DNA from: Alteromonas portus
GTDB taxonomy: Bacteria; Pseudomonadota; Gammaproteobacteria; Enterobacterales; Alteromonadaceae
Length of the DNA stretch: 64,000 nucleotides
Direction: 5' to 3'
Assembly (NCBI RefSeq): GCF_005117025.1
Contig: NZ_SWCO01000005.1
Span: 62,001-126,000, forward strand
The translations under genes were made by a program, and so were the position numbers. The notes under the pieces were generated by a model. That model was given only the letters and a program-made list of their open reading frames with translations. It searched no databases and was not told where the DNA came from. Of this stretch, positions 27,701 through 37,123 are shown in pieces (within the stretch, counting starts at the first letter, position 1; each line of letters starts with the position of its first letter).

Positions 27701-28192
27701 ATGTTGATTGTAGTTGCGGGTGTGTCGGGTACAGGTAAGTCAACCGTGGGTAAAGCACTCGCCGGGCATTACTCACTTCCGTTTTTCGACGGAGATGATT
27801 TTCACTCTAAAGCAAATATAGAAAAAATGAAGCGGGGAAAAGCGCTCAATGACGAAGACCGATTTCCATGGTTAGAAGCGCTTTCCAATTTACTTATTGA
27901 ACATGAAAAAGCTGGAGGGGCAGTGCTGGCGTGCTCGGCACTGAAAGAAGCTTACCGCAATATACTAAGTGCGAATAAAACGTTGCCTGTTCATTGGATA
28001 GTGCTTACAGGCAGTGAGGCTTTGTTGGCTTCAAGACTTTCTTCTCGTAACGATCACTTTTTCGATCCCAAATTACTGCGTTCGCAGCTAAATACTTTCC
28101 AGTTGCCTTACTATGGCAAGCATATAGATGTGGCAATGCCGGTAGAAGAAGTCGTTCATAGTGCTATTAAATTTATAAATCGAAATGTTTAA
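27701..28192 (+). CDS. Gluconokinase-type sugar-acid kinase (GntK family)
   Basis: A 163-residue P-loop kinase of thermoresistant gluconokinase type, with P-loop GVSGTGKST at 7-15, FFDGDDFH as substrate-side motif and ACSALKEAYR in the middle. The length is normal for the family (about 160-175). It starts 9 bases after the Nramp-like gene and is followed by PL6. Alginate breakdown needs KDG kinase, normally a PfkB-family protein, and none is seen here. This enzyme may phosphorylate gluconate, or may have been recruited for KDG or another sugar acid; both are inference. Confidence 0.85.
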   Translation: MLIVVAGVSGTGKSTVGKALAGHYSLPFFDGDDFHSKANIEKMKRGKALNDEDRFPWLEALSNLLIEHEKAGGAVLACSALKEAYRNILSANKTLPVHWIVLTGSEALLASRLSSRNDHFFDPKLLRSQLNTFQLPYYGKHIDVAMPVEEVVHSAIKFINRNV

Positions 28193-28241
28193 CGCCTTAA
28201 CCATTTAAGGCTGTCAGCGTTGTTAATAACAAGGTTAGAAA

Positions 28242-30479
28242 ATGAATCATATATTGGTAAGTAGACTAAATATTCTGGGTGTAGCGCTATTGCTGTTTTT
28301 CAGTAGCTCAGCATTTGCCACTCTTGTTTCTAATATTGAAGCGTTTAACCAAGCAGTAGAAACGGCAAAACCGGGCGACACTATAACCCTTGCGAACGGT
28401 GAGTGGACAAACGTTGAACTTGTATTTAAAGGTGAAGGCACTGAAAGTAAACCTATAACTTTAAATGCACAAACCCCCGGTGAGGTAATAATTACCGGGC
28501 AGTCTAACTTGAGTCTTTCGGGCAAATATTTAGTGGTTGATGGGCTAGTGTTTACCCGCGGGCATACACCTACAGGCGAAGTGATTGCATTTAAAACCTC
28601 GCCTACAGAGCTGGCAAGTTATTCCCGTTTAACGAATGTTGTTATTGACGATTTTAGTCACCCAGAGCGTGAGCTTTCAGATTTATGGCTTGCTATTTAT
28701 GGTAAACACAATCGTATCGACCATAACTCGTTTATTAATAAACGTAACCGTGGCGTAACAGTTGCGGTGAGAATGAACTCGAAAGAAAGTAGAGAGAATC
28801 ACCACGTTATAGAGTACAACTACTTTGGCCCAAGGCAGGTGCTTGGTGCTAATGGTGGTGAAACCTTACGCATAGGCACCAGTCACTTTTCCCGCGAATA
28901 TGCCAACACACTAGTGCAATACAACTATTTCGATCGCACCAGCGGAGAACACGAAATTATCTCTAACAAATCGAGTGGAAACACCTTTTTAGGCAATGTG
29001 TTTTTTGAAGCTCAGGGCACGTTAACAATGCGCCATGGGCATTATACACGGGTAGAAAATAATTACTTTCTTGGTAATAGAAAGCCAAATACCGGCGGTA
29101 TTCGCATCATTAACGAACACCAAACTGTAAAGAACAACTACCTATATGGCCTAACCGGCAGACGTTTTCGCGGCGCACTCGTCATTATGAACGGCGTACC
29201 TAATTCACCGCCTAACCGTTACGACCCAGTAATTGAGTCTGTCATGAATAATAATATCGTGATCGACAGTGACTATATTCAATTAGGTGCGGGTGCAGAT
29301 GAAGAGCGCTCAGCACCACCTAAAAGCTCTGAAATGCAAAACAATATTATTTTGGGTAAATACAACGATACACCCATTACGGTGTTTGATGATGTATCAG
29401 GCATAAACTTTAAAGGTAATGTGTTAACGCAAACGTCTGAAAACCCAATTGGCAAAGGCTTTGCGACAGCCCCTTATAAGGTAACGAAGAACGAGTACGG
29501 CTTAATGACCCCCGAGCAAAGTTTAATTGATGGTATTGATTTCGGGGAAATTAAGCTGCCTGTTACCAAAGATAAGGTGGGTGCACCTTATTACGATAAA
29601 AAAGACGGCAAAGTTGCATTTGGAAGCGGCAAAGAAATTGCGGTTAGACAGGGCATAGACACCCTTGCTAATGCCCTTGAAAACAGCAAGCCAGGCGACA
29701 CGCTAGTGCTGGAAAATGGTGGCGAATATTTGTTAACCCGCTTTGCGAATATTAACCACCCGGTTACGGTGATGGCAAAGCCGGGCGCTAAACCTGTTAT
29801 CCGTTCAGAGAAACCAAGCTTTATCGTTATTCGCAATGGCGGGGCTTTAACGCTGAACAACCTCTGGTTTGATGGCGCCGCTTCACCCGATTACAAAGGC
29901 AATAGCATTATCAGAACCAGTCGCTCTTCAATGAATATCAATTATTCGCTACTTGTAGATAATGTGAAAGTGACACACCTTAACATCAACGGCTACTTTT
30001 ACTTCTTTAAGGCTTACCCTGGCACGTTTGCTGATGAAATTGTTATTGCCAACTCTGACATGAACAATATCACAGGGGCTATACTCTCGTTGAATAAAGA
30101 AACGGAAGATTTAGGGGTTTACAGTGTTGAAAACCTTACGATTGAAGGCAATACCTTCACCGATGTGAAAGAGGAAGTAGTAACCGTGTACCGCGGTGGC
30201 TTTGATGAAAGCACATTTGGCCCAATGGTAAGTGTTAAAGGTAATACGTTGCAAAACGTCGGGAAAGGTAAAACCCATAGGACTGGCGCATCTATGTATT
30301 TCCACGGCGTACAAAATCTTCATATCGACGATACTACGCTTACAGACAGTGCCCCAATTTCGCTTTACTTAACTAACGGCGAACCAATTACCGTTATTGA
30401 AAATGTATCGCATCACAATACGCCTAAAATTAGGGCTAACAACGAAGAATACAGCGTTGAAAACGTTAGCTACCAATAA
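28242..30479 (+). CDS. PL6 alginate lyase, two-domain
   Basis: A 745-residue exported lyase with a Sec signal ending near SAFA. It is a right-handed parallel beta-helix with a second helix domain after about residue 465 (the NALENSKPGDTLVLENGG repeat start mirrors FNQAVETAKPGDTITLANGE near residue 35). Catalytic-type Lys243 is in NKSSGNTF and Arg264 in MRHGHYT; the 21-residue spacing matches what I recall for AlyGC of Glaciecola. Two-domain PL6 enzymes of this kind are exo-acting and prefer guluronate. It ends the plus-strand alginate operon and is followed by a strong terminator. Confidence 0.93.
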   Translation: MNHILVSRLNILGVALLLFFSSSAFATLVSNIEAFNQAVETAKPGDTITLANGEWTNVELVFKGEGTESKPITLNAQTPGEVIITGQSNLSLSGKYLVVDGLVFTRGHTPTGEVIAFKTSPTELASYSRLTNVVIDDFSHPERELSDLWLAIYGKHNRIDHNSFINKRNRGVTVAVRMNSKESRENHHVIEYNYFGPRQVLGANGGETLRIGTSHFSREYANTLVQYNYFDRTSGEHEIISNKSSGNTFLGNVFFEAQGTLTMRHGHYTRVENNYFLGNRKPNTGGIRIINEHQTVKNNYLYGLTGRRFRGALVIMNGVPNSPPNRYDPVIESVMNNNIVIDSDYIQLGAGADEERSAPPKSSEMQNNIILGKYNDTPITVFDDVSGINFKGNVLTQTSENPIGKGFATAPYKVTKNEYGLMTPEQSLIDGIDFGEIKLPVTKDKVGAPYYDKKDGKVAFGSGKEIAVRQGIDTLANALENSKPGDTLVLENGGEYLLTRFANINHPVTVMAKPGAKPVIRSEKPSFIVIRNGGALTLNNLWFDGAASPDYKGNSIIRTSRSSMNINYSLLVDNVKVTHLNINGYFYFFKAYPGTFADEIVIANSDMNNITGAILSLNKETEDLGVYSVENLTIEGNTFTDVKEEVVTVYRGGFDESTFGPMVSVKGNTLQNVGKGKTHRTGASMYFHGVQNLHIDDTTLTDSAPISLYLTNGEPITVIENVSHHNTPKIRANNEEYSVENVSYQ

Positions 30480-30486
30480 AGTCATT

Positions 30487-30515
30487 AAAAGGGCTTTTAT
30501 ACAAAAAGCCCTTTT
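30487..30515 (+). terminator. Terminator of the plus-strand alginate operon
   Basis: AAAAGGGCTTTT (30487-30498) pairs with AAAAAGCCCTTTT (30503-30515), giving a GC core flanked by A and T runs, 8 bases after the PL6 stop. The symmetric A/T runs could work on both strands. Confidence 0.85.
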
Positions 30516-30589
30516 ATAATCACAACTTGTGAATTGCAGGATACCTGACGTAGTATTGCTGTTCTTAGATTTCTCAGAGTATCCTTTTC

Positions 30590-31708
30590 ATGTACCAAGA
30601 TTTTCAAGCAGAGTTGGCGTGGGCCAGCCTGCATATGCCGCGCACTCGCAAAGCCATCGCATCACTTCCCGATCTGTCGAACGTTAAACTTGCTTGCAAC
30701 ATGCATTTAGATTTGAAAATGGCACCTTTGGTTGAAGGGTTACTTTCACGAGGGTGCGACATTTTTCTTACCACGTGTAACCCCACTACAGTGCAAGATG
30801 ACGTGGTGTCTTACCTTGTTGATAAAGGCGCAACGGCCCATGCGTGGCGTGATATGAGCGAGGCTGATTGGTCTGAGTCATTCGATAAAGCGCTGGCGTG
30901 GCAACCCACCCACTTGTGTGAAATGGGCGCTGATCTAACTACCCGACTTCACGAAAATATAAAAGCAAATAAGCCAGTTCCAAGCATTGTATCGGGCCTA
31001 GAAGCAACAGGATCTGGCATTAACCGCTTAAACGGTATGGCGCCACACTACCCGATATTTAACTGGGATGACTTGCCAGTTAAAGAAGGGCTTCACAACA
31101 GGCACATGGTGGGCTTAAGCGCATGGCAAACCTTCTTTGAAACCACCCACTTAACCCTGCACGAAAAAGTAGTGGTTGTTATTGGTTATGGTTTGGTAGG
31201 GCAGGGCGTTGCTGCATCGGCAAAGGCGTTTGGTGCACAGGTTCAAGTTGCAGAACTTGACCCAGCAAGAGCGCTTCAGGCGAAATACGACGGCTGGCCA
31301 GTGGTCGATTTGAATGAAGCTGCTAGCCAAGCTGATGTTATTGCCACTGCAACTGGAGCGTATGGCGTGGTGAATTCAAAACATTTAGACAGCATGAAAG
31401 ATGGCGCATTTATTCTAAATGTAGGCCACGTGGCACAAGAAATTGATGTGCCATACCTAAAAAATAACGCTACTCACAGTGTGCCAATGCCTTATGTTAA
31501 CGCTTATAAGCTAGGCGATAAAACGCTGTATCTTCTCGCTGATGGCTCTATGTTTAACTTAACGGCGGGTTATGGTGACAGTATTAATGCCTTCGACGTA
31601 ACCTTGGCCGTTATGGCTGCAGGCATCGGCTATATTGTGAATGAAGGTGCAACAAGCGAGAAAGGTTTGTACTTACTTCCAGAAGCTGCGTGGAAAAGTG
31701 CCCTGTAA
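30590..31708 (+). CDS. Short, divergent S-adenosylhomocysteine-hydrolase-like protein
   Basis: A 372-residue protein with SAH-hydrolase architecture. The N-terminal region keeps CNMHLDLKMAPL, a CNPTT-Q motif and a GLEATGSG loop; the NAD loop GYGLVGQG starts at residue 199. It is shorter than true SahH (about 430-470) and lacks the C-terminal Lys/Tyr tail that reaches into the partner's NAD site. Active-site segments also differ (NWDDLPVKEG where SahH has a K...D pair in NDSVTK). It may be a paralog acting on a different nucleoside or thioether. The ATG at 30590 lacks a strong ribosome site, so the start is not certain. No methionine-cycle gene is adjacent. Confidence 0.75.
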   Translation: MYQDFQAELAWASLHMPRTRKAIASLPDLSNVKLACNMHLDLKMAPLVEGLLSRGCDIFLTTCNPTTVQDDVVSYLVDKGATAHAWRDMSEADWSESFDKALAWQPTHLCEMGADLTTRLHENIKANKPVPSIVSGLEATGSGINRLNGMAPHYPIFNWDDLPVKEGLHNRHMVGLSAWQTFFETTHLTLHEKVVVVIGYGLVGQGVAASAKAFGAQVQVAELDPARALQAKYDGWPVVDLNEAASQADVIATATGAYGVVNSKHLDSMKDGAFILNVGHVAQEIDVPYLKNNATHSVPMPYVNAYKLGDKTLYLLADGSMFNLTAGYGDSINAFDVTLAVMAAGIGYIVNEGATSEKGLYLLPEAAWKSAL

Positions 31709-31844
31709 AATTCAGTTGTAGTAAGCGAGTGTTCAGCATTAGTTACGCCATTTAACAGGCATCGCTACCCTCGCTTATCTCGACTTTCCTACCCATTATT
31801 GTACAGTGTGCCCGTTTTAATAAATTCATAGTTAAGGCGGGCGT

Positions 31845-33086
31845 ATGAGCACTCCGAAAGAAACACAGCTAAGCGCAAGAATAAGCACGGAAATAGGTAC
31901 AAAAACACCGCAGCAGGCGCTGGACAGCCTTTGCAACATGACTGGTGACCTAACACCCATCCCACTTTCAGAATTTAAAGCCCGCATTGCTAAGGCGAAG
32001 CATTATATGCAGCAGCATGGCATTGGCGCGTTATATCTAAACGCGGGTACTAACTTAGCGTATTTTACGGGCATGCAGTGGTACGCCAGTGAGCGTTTAG
32101 TTGGCGCGCTTTTGCCTGCAAAAGGTGATCTTGTATATCTGGCCCCTACGTTTGAAATAGATTCATTAAACGAGCTTAAACTAGTACAAGGCGAGATTAT
32201 CGGTTGGCAAGAACATGAAAGCCCATACGCGCTTGCCATTTCTATGTTAAGTGAGCTGGATACAGCGGGGGGCAGCAAACTGGGTGTTGATGAATCAACC
32301 CAGTTTTTTATTGTAGATGGCTTTAATAAAGCGCTTGAACAACCATGGCAAATCATCAATGGTGCAGAGGTAACTGCGCACTGTCGTATGCACAAATCCA
32401 GCAATGAACTCGCGCTAATTCAGCGAGCCATGGACATGACCCTTGCGGTGCACAAAGCCACAGCCAGTATGCTTTATGAAGGTATAACCACGACAGAAGT
32501 TGAAGCATTTATAAATGATGCACATAAAAAAGTAGGGGCCAGCGGTAACTATTTTTGCATCGTGCTTTTTGGGAAGGCTACTTCGTTTCCCCATGGCGTG
32601 AAAGACCCGCAGATATTGAAGAAAAACGACTTAGTATTGATTGACACCGGGTGTAAAGTGCATGGCTACCTGTCTGATATCACGCGAACCTATTGTTTTG
32701 GAGAGCCAACCGATAAGCAACGGGTACTTTGGGAAAGCGAAAAGCGTGCGCAGCTTGCGGCATTTAACGCTGCAAAAGTCGGTATTCCCTGTGGTGACGT
32801 GGATAAAGCCGCACGGGATAGCTTGGCAAAAGATGGCTTAGGGCCAGATTATAACCTGCCAGGCTTACCCCATCGAACAGGGCATGGTATTGGTATGGAT
32901 ATTCACGAATGGCCGTATTTGGTAAAAGATAATCCTCACCCGCTAGCACCTGGTATGTGTTTTAGTAACGAACCTATGATAGTGGTGCCAAACGATTTCG
33001 GTATTCGATTAGAAGATCACTTCTATATGACCGACGAAGGGCCTGTTTGGTTTACTGAGCCCAGTTTAGCCATCGACGCGCTGTAA
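31845..33086 (+). CDS. M24-family metallopeptidase (Xaa-Pro dipeptidase/aminopeptidase P-like)
   Basis: A 413-residue pita-bread-fold peptidase. The N-terminal creatinase-like domain (about 40-180) precedes the catalytic domain, where the usual two-metal ligands are visible: Asp in LIDTG, Asp in SDITRT, His in HRTGHGIG, Glu in NEPM and Glu in RLEDH. No signal peptide is seen, so it is cytoplasmic. It would cleave Xaa-Pro or related N-terminal bonds. It is monocistronic and converges on selO, with a hairpin at the shared end. Confidence 0.9.
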   Translation: MSTPKETQLSARISTEIGTKTPQQALDSLCNMTGDLTPIPLSEFKARIAKAKHYMQQHGIGALYLNAGTNLAYFTGMQWYASERLVGALLPAKGDLVYLAPTFEIDSLNELKLVQGEIIGWQEHESPYALAISMLSELDTAGGSKLGVDESTQFFIVDGFNKALEQPWQIINGAEVTAHCRMHKSSNELALIQRAMDMTLAVHKATASMLYEGITTTEVEAFINDAHKKVGASGNYFCIVLFGKATSFPHGVKDPQILKKNDLVLIDTGCKVHGYLSDITRTYCFGEPTDKQRVLWESEKRAQLAAFNAAKVGIPCGDVDKAARDSLAKDGLGPDYNLPGLPHRTGHGIGMDIHEWPYLVKDNPHPLAPGMCFSNEPMIVVPNDFGIRLEDHFYMTDEGPVWFTEPSLAIDAL

Positions 33087-33100
33087 GTAGAATGAAATGA

Positions 33101-33127
33101 AGCTGCTCTTTATTACGAAGAGCAGCT
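33101..33127. terminator. Shared hairpin between the M24 peptidase and selO
   Basis: AGCTGCTCTT (33101-33110) and AAGAGCAGCT (33118-33127) form a perfect 10-bp stem with a 7-base loop. It overlaps the last codons of selO and follows the M24 stop by 14 bases. No strong T-run is present on either side. Confidence 0.5.
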
Positions 33128-34816
33128 GTAGTGTGCAACACCACCAGCACTGAAAAATTCAAGTGGGCGCAGTTGATAATACTTATTCTCTACCTCTTCT
33201 GTCTGCTCATCGTAAGGCGCGGTAAGTATCTTCTGTAGTTCGTGAATTTGGGTAAAGTCACCTTTCTCGGCGGCTTTATAGGCAGGCACAATAAGCCACT
33301 CGCGCCAAGTGAATTTAGGGTTAGCTTTGCGCATATTCTCTGCTACAGCAGCAGTAGCGTTCGCCACATCATCGTGTGCTTCTGCGTCCTTTTCAATACG
33401 CTCACGCCAGGTTTGTAACCACGCTTTCCATTCTGTCATTACCTCTGCTTTAGCTGGGTAGTAAAAGCTTTTCGTCAAACCCGCAATATCTTCAGGCATT
33501 GACGATAGCTCTCGGAAAAACAGACTGTAGTCCACGCCTGTGCGCAGCATTAATTGCAGCAGCTTAATTAGCAAGTCGTGGTCGTAGCTGGCAATGCCAA
33601 GCTTTGTTGCCCACATGCTCTCCATAGCGCGTTCCATCACGCCAGAAAAACCGTCGTTGATCTCGTTAAGCTTAGATAGCTGTTTACTGTTGCCTTCAAG
33701 TAGCGGCATCAGTGAGCGACAGAACATATCAAAGTTCTTTTGCGCAGCTATGGGCTGGTTTAAAAACGAGAAGTGACGACCACCGCCTGTCCAAGGCTGG
33801 TAGTCGGCTTCAAAAAACTCACAAAAGCCGAATGGCCCATAATCCAGCGTAAAGCCTCCTGCGGCGCAGTTATCGCTATTAAAATTGCCTTGGCAATAAC
33901 CTACGCGAACCCAATTAGAAACTAGGCGAGTTAACCTGCTTCTAAATAGCTCAGCCAGCGTTACCACTTGCTCGTCAAACGGCGCTGTAGTGTCTATTTC
34001 ACTTGAATACTCTCGCTCAATAAGGTGTTTAACAATGGCTTCTAGTTCGTTTAACGCTTCGCTGTGTTCGTTACAGCGAGCACGCCTAGCAAAAAGCTCA
34101 ATTTGCCCCACGCGCAAAAAGGAAGGAGCGACGCGGGTGGATATGGCCGTTATATTTTCTACCATCACTTCTGGCTCATAGGAATGAGACCCTTCGCGAT
34201 ACCAAGGCCTGTCTACCGTGTCTGATTCAGACATAAACAAGCTAAGCGAGCGTGAAGTGGGAATGCCCAAAGCATGCATGTGTTCTTGGACTAAAAATTC
34301 GCGCACGCTAGAGCGCAATACGGCACGGCCATCTGCGCCACGGCAGTAAGGCGTGCGACCAGCACCTTTTAACTGCATTTCCCAACGCTTGCCGTTTAAT
34401 ACTGCTTCAACGATAGAAATTGCGCGGCCGTCGCCGTAGCCGTTACCCGTTCTAAAGGGGCATTGCTGTGTGTACTCCGTACCGTAAATTGAAAGTGCGT
34501 AGCCGGTTGCCCAGCCGAAAGGCTGCATAGGTTCGGGCACTGCTGACATGTCGCCTGAAAACAGCTGGGTGAAATCTTTAGATGTAGCCAGACTATCGTC
34601 TAAGCCCAATTCGGCAAATAGCGTTTCGCTGTGCGCAATATATTTGGGCGAAGATAATGGGGTCGGAGTAACCGGCACATAGTGGCCCGAGAAAACTTGG
34701 CGCGGGTCATGGTCGTTGCCATCGCACGTCGACTGCGGGTCTGGAGTAAGGGTATTAAGCAATGAGTAATTTACGTGCTGTGCAAATTCATCTAGCGTTT
34801 TAATGCGTTCTGTCAC
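33113..34816 (-). CDS. selO: Protein adenylyltransferase SelO (YdiU)
   Basis: A 567-residue pseudokinase-fold enzyme. Characteristic stretches are [41 protein letters not shown] and GFCQ/DYGPFGF-type segments ([25 protein letters not shown]). SelO transfers AMP from ATP to Ser, Thr or Tyr of target proteins and is linked to oxidative stress. Eukaryotic SelO has selenocysteine near the C-terminus; this one ends in HYSCSS with an ordinary Cys. The length is slightly above the bacterial norm of about 480-560. It is not obviously linked to its neighbours. Confidence 0.93.
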   Translation of the reverse strand: MTERIKTLDEFAQHVNYSLLNTLTPDPQSTCDGNDHDPRQVFSGHYVPVTPTPLSSPKYIAHSETLFAELGLDDSLATSKDFTQLFSGDMSAVPEPMQPFGWATGYALSIYGTEYTQQCPFRTGNGYGDGRAISIVEAVLNGKRWEMQLKGAGRTPYCRGADGRAVLRSSVREFLVQEHMHALGIPTSRSLSLFMSESDTVDRPWYREGSHSYEPEVMVENITAISTRVAPSFLRVGQIELFARRARCNEHSEALNELEAIVKHLIEREYSSEIDTTAPFDEQVVTLAELFRSRLTRLVSNWVRVGYCQGNFNSDNCAAGGFTLDYGPFGFCEFFEADYQPWTGGGRHFSFLNQPIAAQKNFDMFCRSLMPLLEGNSKQLSKLNEINDGFSGVMERAMESMWATKLGIASYDHDLLIKLLQLMLRTGVDYSLFFRELSSMPEDIAGLTKSFYYPAKAEVMTEWKAWLQTWRERIEKDAEAHDDVANATAAVAENMRKANPKFTWREWLIVPAYKAAEKGDFTQIHELQKILTAPYDEQTEEVENKYYQLRPLEFFSAGGVAHYSCSS

Positions 34817-34935
34817 TATGCCTGCCTATTTTACTAAAGCGGAAGTTTGTTCTTTGGCGTCGAGACTTCGCCTACCTTAGTATGACTGAAACACTCGACG
34901 TTCGGTACATGACAATTGGTACGGTTACACAATGA

Positions 34936-35493
34936 TTATTGTTTAGGTCGAAGTGCAAGCTGACCTTGTTCAACGGTTAGCTGTAAAGGTACGGTTGAAA
35001 GCATGCTTACCGCTTTGTTCGCAGGATCTAAGCGATAAACGGGATTCGTGGCCAAATAACCGTTGATTAGCTGCATAAATTCGCCGCTCACAGGTGCCAA
35101 ATTACCTTTAAAGCCGCCTGCATCAACGGTGCTATCAAGTAGCGACAACGAGCGCACAAATATCGCCTTTTCCTCACTGTCGTAATAAGGCGTGCCTTCT
35201 AATGAAAGGCTTACCTTAGCTGGGTAGTTCAAGCCAAAGGCACTTACTCGAGCAGTAGCAATTGCGCCTAACTGAACCACGTCCCTGCCATCTGGGCCAA
35301 TGGTCGCCGTCATATCTTCCACATCAAGATAAAGAGGGATACCAGCAAGTGAGGTTTGCTTTTGCAGCTTACTCAATTGGCTATCAAGCACTTGTTCTAA
35401 CTCGGCATTAGACACAGTGTAAACCGCCAATTGAGAAATAGTAGCGCAGCCGGCAAGAATGGCAGCGAAGGCAACGGAAAGTAAAATTCTCAT
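34936..35493 (-). CDS. YceB-like lipoprotein (DUF1439)
   Basis: A 185-residue lipoprotein with signal MRILLSVAFAAILAGC; the lipobox Cys is residue 16. The mature domain alternates charged and hydrophobic strands like the DUF1439/YceB family, which belongs to a lipid-binding tubular fold. The precise role is unknown; an envelope location is expected. It is a single gene upstream of selO on the same strand, with a gap of 119 bases. Confidence 0.82.
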   Translation of the reverse strand: MRILLSVAFAAILAGCATISQLAVYTVSNAELEQVLDSQLSKLQKQTSLAGIPLYLDVEDMTATIGPDGRDVVQLGAIATARVSAFGLNYPAKVSLSLEGTPYYDSEEKAIFVRSLSLLDSTVDAGGFKGNLAPVSGEFMQLINGYLATNPVYRLDPANKAVSMLSTVPLQLTVEQGQLALRPKQ

Positions 35494-35722
35494 AAAAAAG
35501 TCTCTTTAAGCAATGAGTTGTCGAATTACACAGTGCGAGCAAAAAACACTGGCGCTGTAACAACGAAGTGCCTTTATTGTACGGGCTGAGACAAGGGAAG
35601 AACAATGAAATCGTTAACTCGCTAAGACAACGGCTTATTCAGGCAACCCAGTACTTTGTTTAATCTGCGTGTTGATGACAAAGAAACATCTAGTTTGGTA
35701 GTGATGACTTGAAGGAAACGCC

Positions 35723-36013
35723 ATGAAAACACAACCACGTACGAAAACGAATAATACTGCAAAGCCTGAAAAACAAGATGTTAGTAGCAGTGACTTCGAC
35801 AGAGAGACTATTCAGTCAACTAAAGATGATCTGAATAAGTCGATGGCGCTGACAGATAGTGAAGTAGAAACCTACCTTAAGTGGTTAAGTGGCTTTCCAA
35901 TGGAAAGCCGAGGAGAAGGGGTTTCTCTTACTATTGAGTTTTTCCCTGGTTTTGGCGACCGAATTGTCGCTAAACTTTCCAACAGCGAGTGCGTGTTGAG
36001 GGACTATTTTTAA
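35723..36013 (+). CDS. Small hypothetical protein, 96 residues
   Basis: A short hydrophilic protein with a Lys/Thr-rich beginning and a more ordered C-terminal half (LKWLSGFPMESRGEGVSLTIEFFPGFGDRIVAKLSNSE). It has a GAAGGAAA ribosome site before ATG 35723 and a good terminator after its stop, so it is probably real. I do not recognise the family and see no signal peptide or membrane segment. Confidence 0.6.
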   Translation: MKTQPRTKTNNTAKPEKQDVSSSDFDRETIQSTKDDLNKSMALTDSEVETYLKWLSGFPMESRGEGVSLTIEFFPGFGDRIVAKLSNSECVLRDYF

Positions 36014-36034
36014 AAAGGAAGCTAAGAATTAGTT

Positions 36035-36065
36035 CAGGTCCATGTTAATAAAACCTATGGACCTG
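36035..36065 (+). terminator. Terminator of the 96-residue protein gene
   Basis: CAGGTCCAT (36035-36043) pairs with ATGGACCTG (36057-36065), followed by CCTTTTTAA on the plus strand. It lies 21 bases after the stop codon and just before the convergent GIY-YIG gene. Confidence 0.8.
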
Positions 36066-36078
36066 CCTTTTTAATCGT

Positions 36079-36885
36079 CTAACTGTGTTTAGTTTCAAGT
36101 TGTTCCATCATGAATGTTACGACATTGAAGATCTCATCAATATCATCGGCTTTTGGGCGTACCTCAATATCTTTATTAATCCCTGCTCGCTCAAGATAAT
36201 TCTGTAATCCAATGTAGCTACCTACGCTGCCATTGTTTACTTTTAGTGGGGCCATGGCCTGTGCAAAGCGAGCTTTCGATTCTTTGTCTGTATTTTTGCT
36301 TACAAACTCTGGGCTAATTGTTCTTCCTGCTAATGGCAGTTTTAGCCTAATAGAAACGTCCATGGAAGGGTTATTTATCCAAAGACCAGTATCAGCCGGT
36401 GACGTGCCAATAATTTCACTCATAGAATATTGGGTACCTTCAAGAAGTGGCTCAATGTTCTCCTTGATTGATTCTAGCTTGGCCTCAATGTTGTTTTTAA
36501 CAAACTTCTCTTGCTGAGCTTTAGTGAACGAACCGTCGTTGAGGTTAGGTGTGTACTCCACATCAATACCTGGGATCGTTTCGTAATTACCTATTGTTCG
36601 TATTAGCGCGGAATAACGGCCATGCACTTTATTCGTAAGGTTATCAAAGCCGTAAACCCACTTTATAAGCACAGTTTCAACAGCATGGGCTTCGCTCTCT
36701 GTATGGTATCGGCCCACAACACGCTTGCCGAAACGGTCAGCCTCTTGTAACTCTTTAATTTTAGAAGTTTTCTCACTCTCGATAGTGTCATTTTCGTGAT
36801 GATCGATTCTAAAGCCTTTACCTTTCCCTACGTAGAAAACATCGTTGGTCTTGGTATCAAACAGTATATAAACGTAATAATCCAT
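36079..36885 (-). CDS. GIY-YIG domain protein (LEM-3-like type)
   Basis: A 268-residue protein. The first 95 residues form a GIY-YIG nuclease-type domain: YYVYILFD and VFYVGKGKG take the place of GIY and YIG, followed by conserved R and H (RIDHHEN) and an E in HAVETVLIK. The rest, about residues 110-268, has no family I recognise. GIY-YIG proteins usually cut DNA. This type occurs as stand-alone bacterial genes of unknown job, some in defence or mobile contexts. No partner gene is adjacent, so neither function nor defence role is shown. Confidence 0.75.
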   Translation of the reverse strand: MDYYVYILFDTKTNDVFYVGKGKGFRIDHHENDTIESEKTSKIKELQEADRFGKRVVGRYHTESEAHAVETVLIKWVYGFDNLTNKVHGRYSALIRTIGNYETIPGIDVEYTPNLNDGSFTKAQQEKFVKNNIEAKLESIKENIEPLLEGTQYSMSEIIGTSPADTGLWINNPSMDVSIRLKLPLAGRTISPEFVSKNTDKESKARFAQAMAPLKVNNGSVGSYIGLQNYLERAGINKDIEVRPKADDIDEIFNVVTFMMEQLETKHS

Positions 36886-37074
36886 GTTGAAACTTCTCAG
36901 TGGTTGCTTTTATTAGTCTTTTTCTATCTATATCCCAGTTAACGGCAACGCACTATAAGAGGATTTCCTACTTCTGATTTACCATAAGAGTAGAGAAGCT
37001 TAGGTTCTTCGTTTCTAATAAGTGTAAACATGTTCACTACAAAAACTTTTGCCATAACGCCTTTAACAACGCAG

Positions 37075-37094
37075 TATAAGAAGTTCTTCTTATA
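37075..37094. promoter_or_regulatory. Palindrome just upstream of the Asp-box propeller gene
   Basis: TATAAGAAG (37075-37083) and CTTCTTATA (37086-37094) are perfect inverted arms with a 2-base centre, 29 bases before the ATG at 37124. It may be a regulator site or an RNA hairpin in the leader. No regulator gene is close by. Confidence 0.35.
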
Positions 37095-37123
37095 AAAAAT
37101 AAAAACACGACAAGGCACTTTTT

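Noticed and set aside
36079..36885. Restriction or phage-defence island
   Set aside because: Only one GIY-YIG gene is present, with no methylase, helicase or other defence partner beside it.
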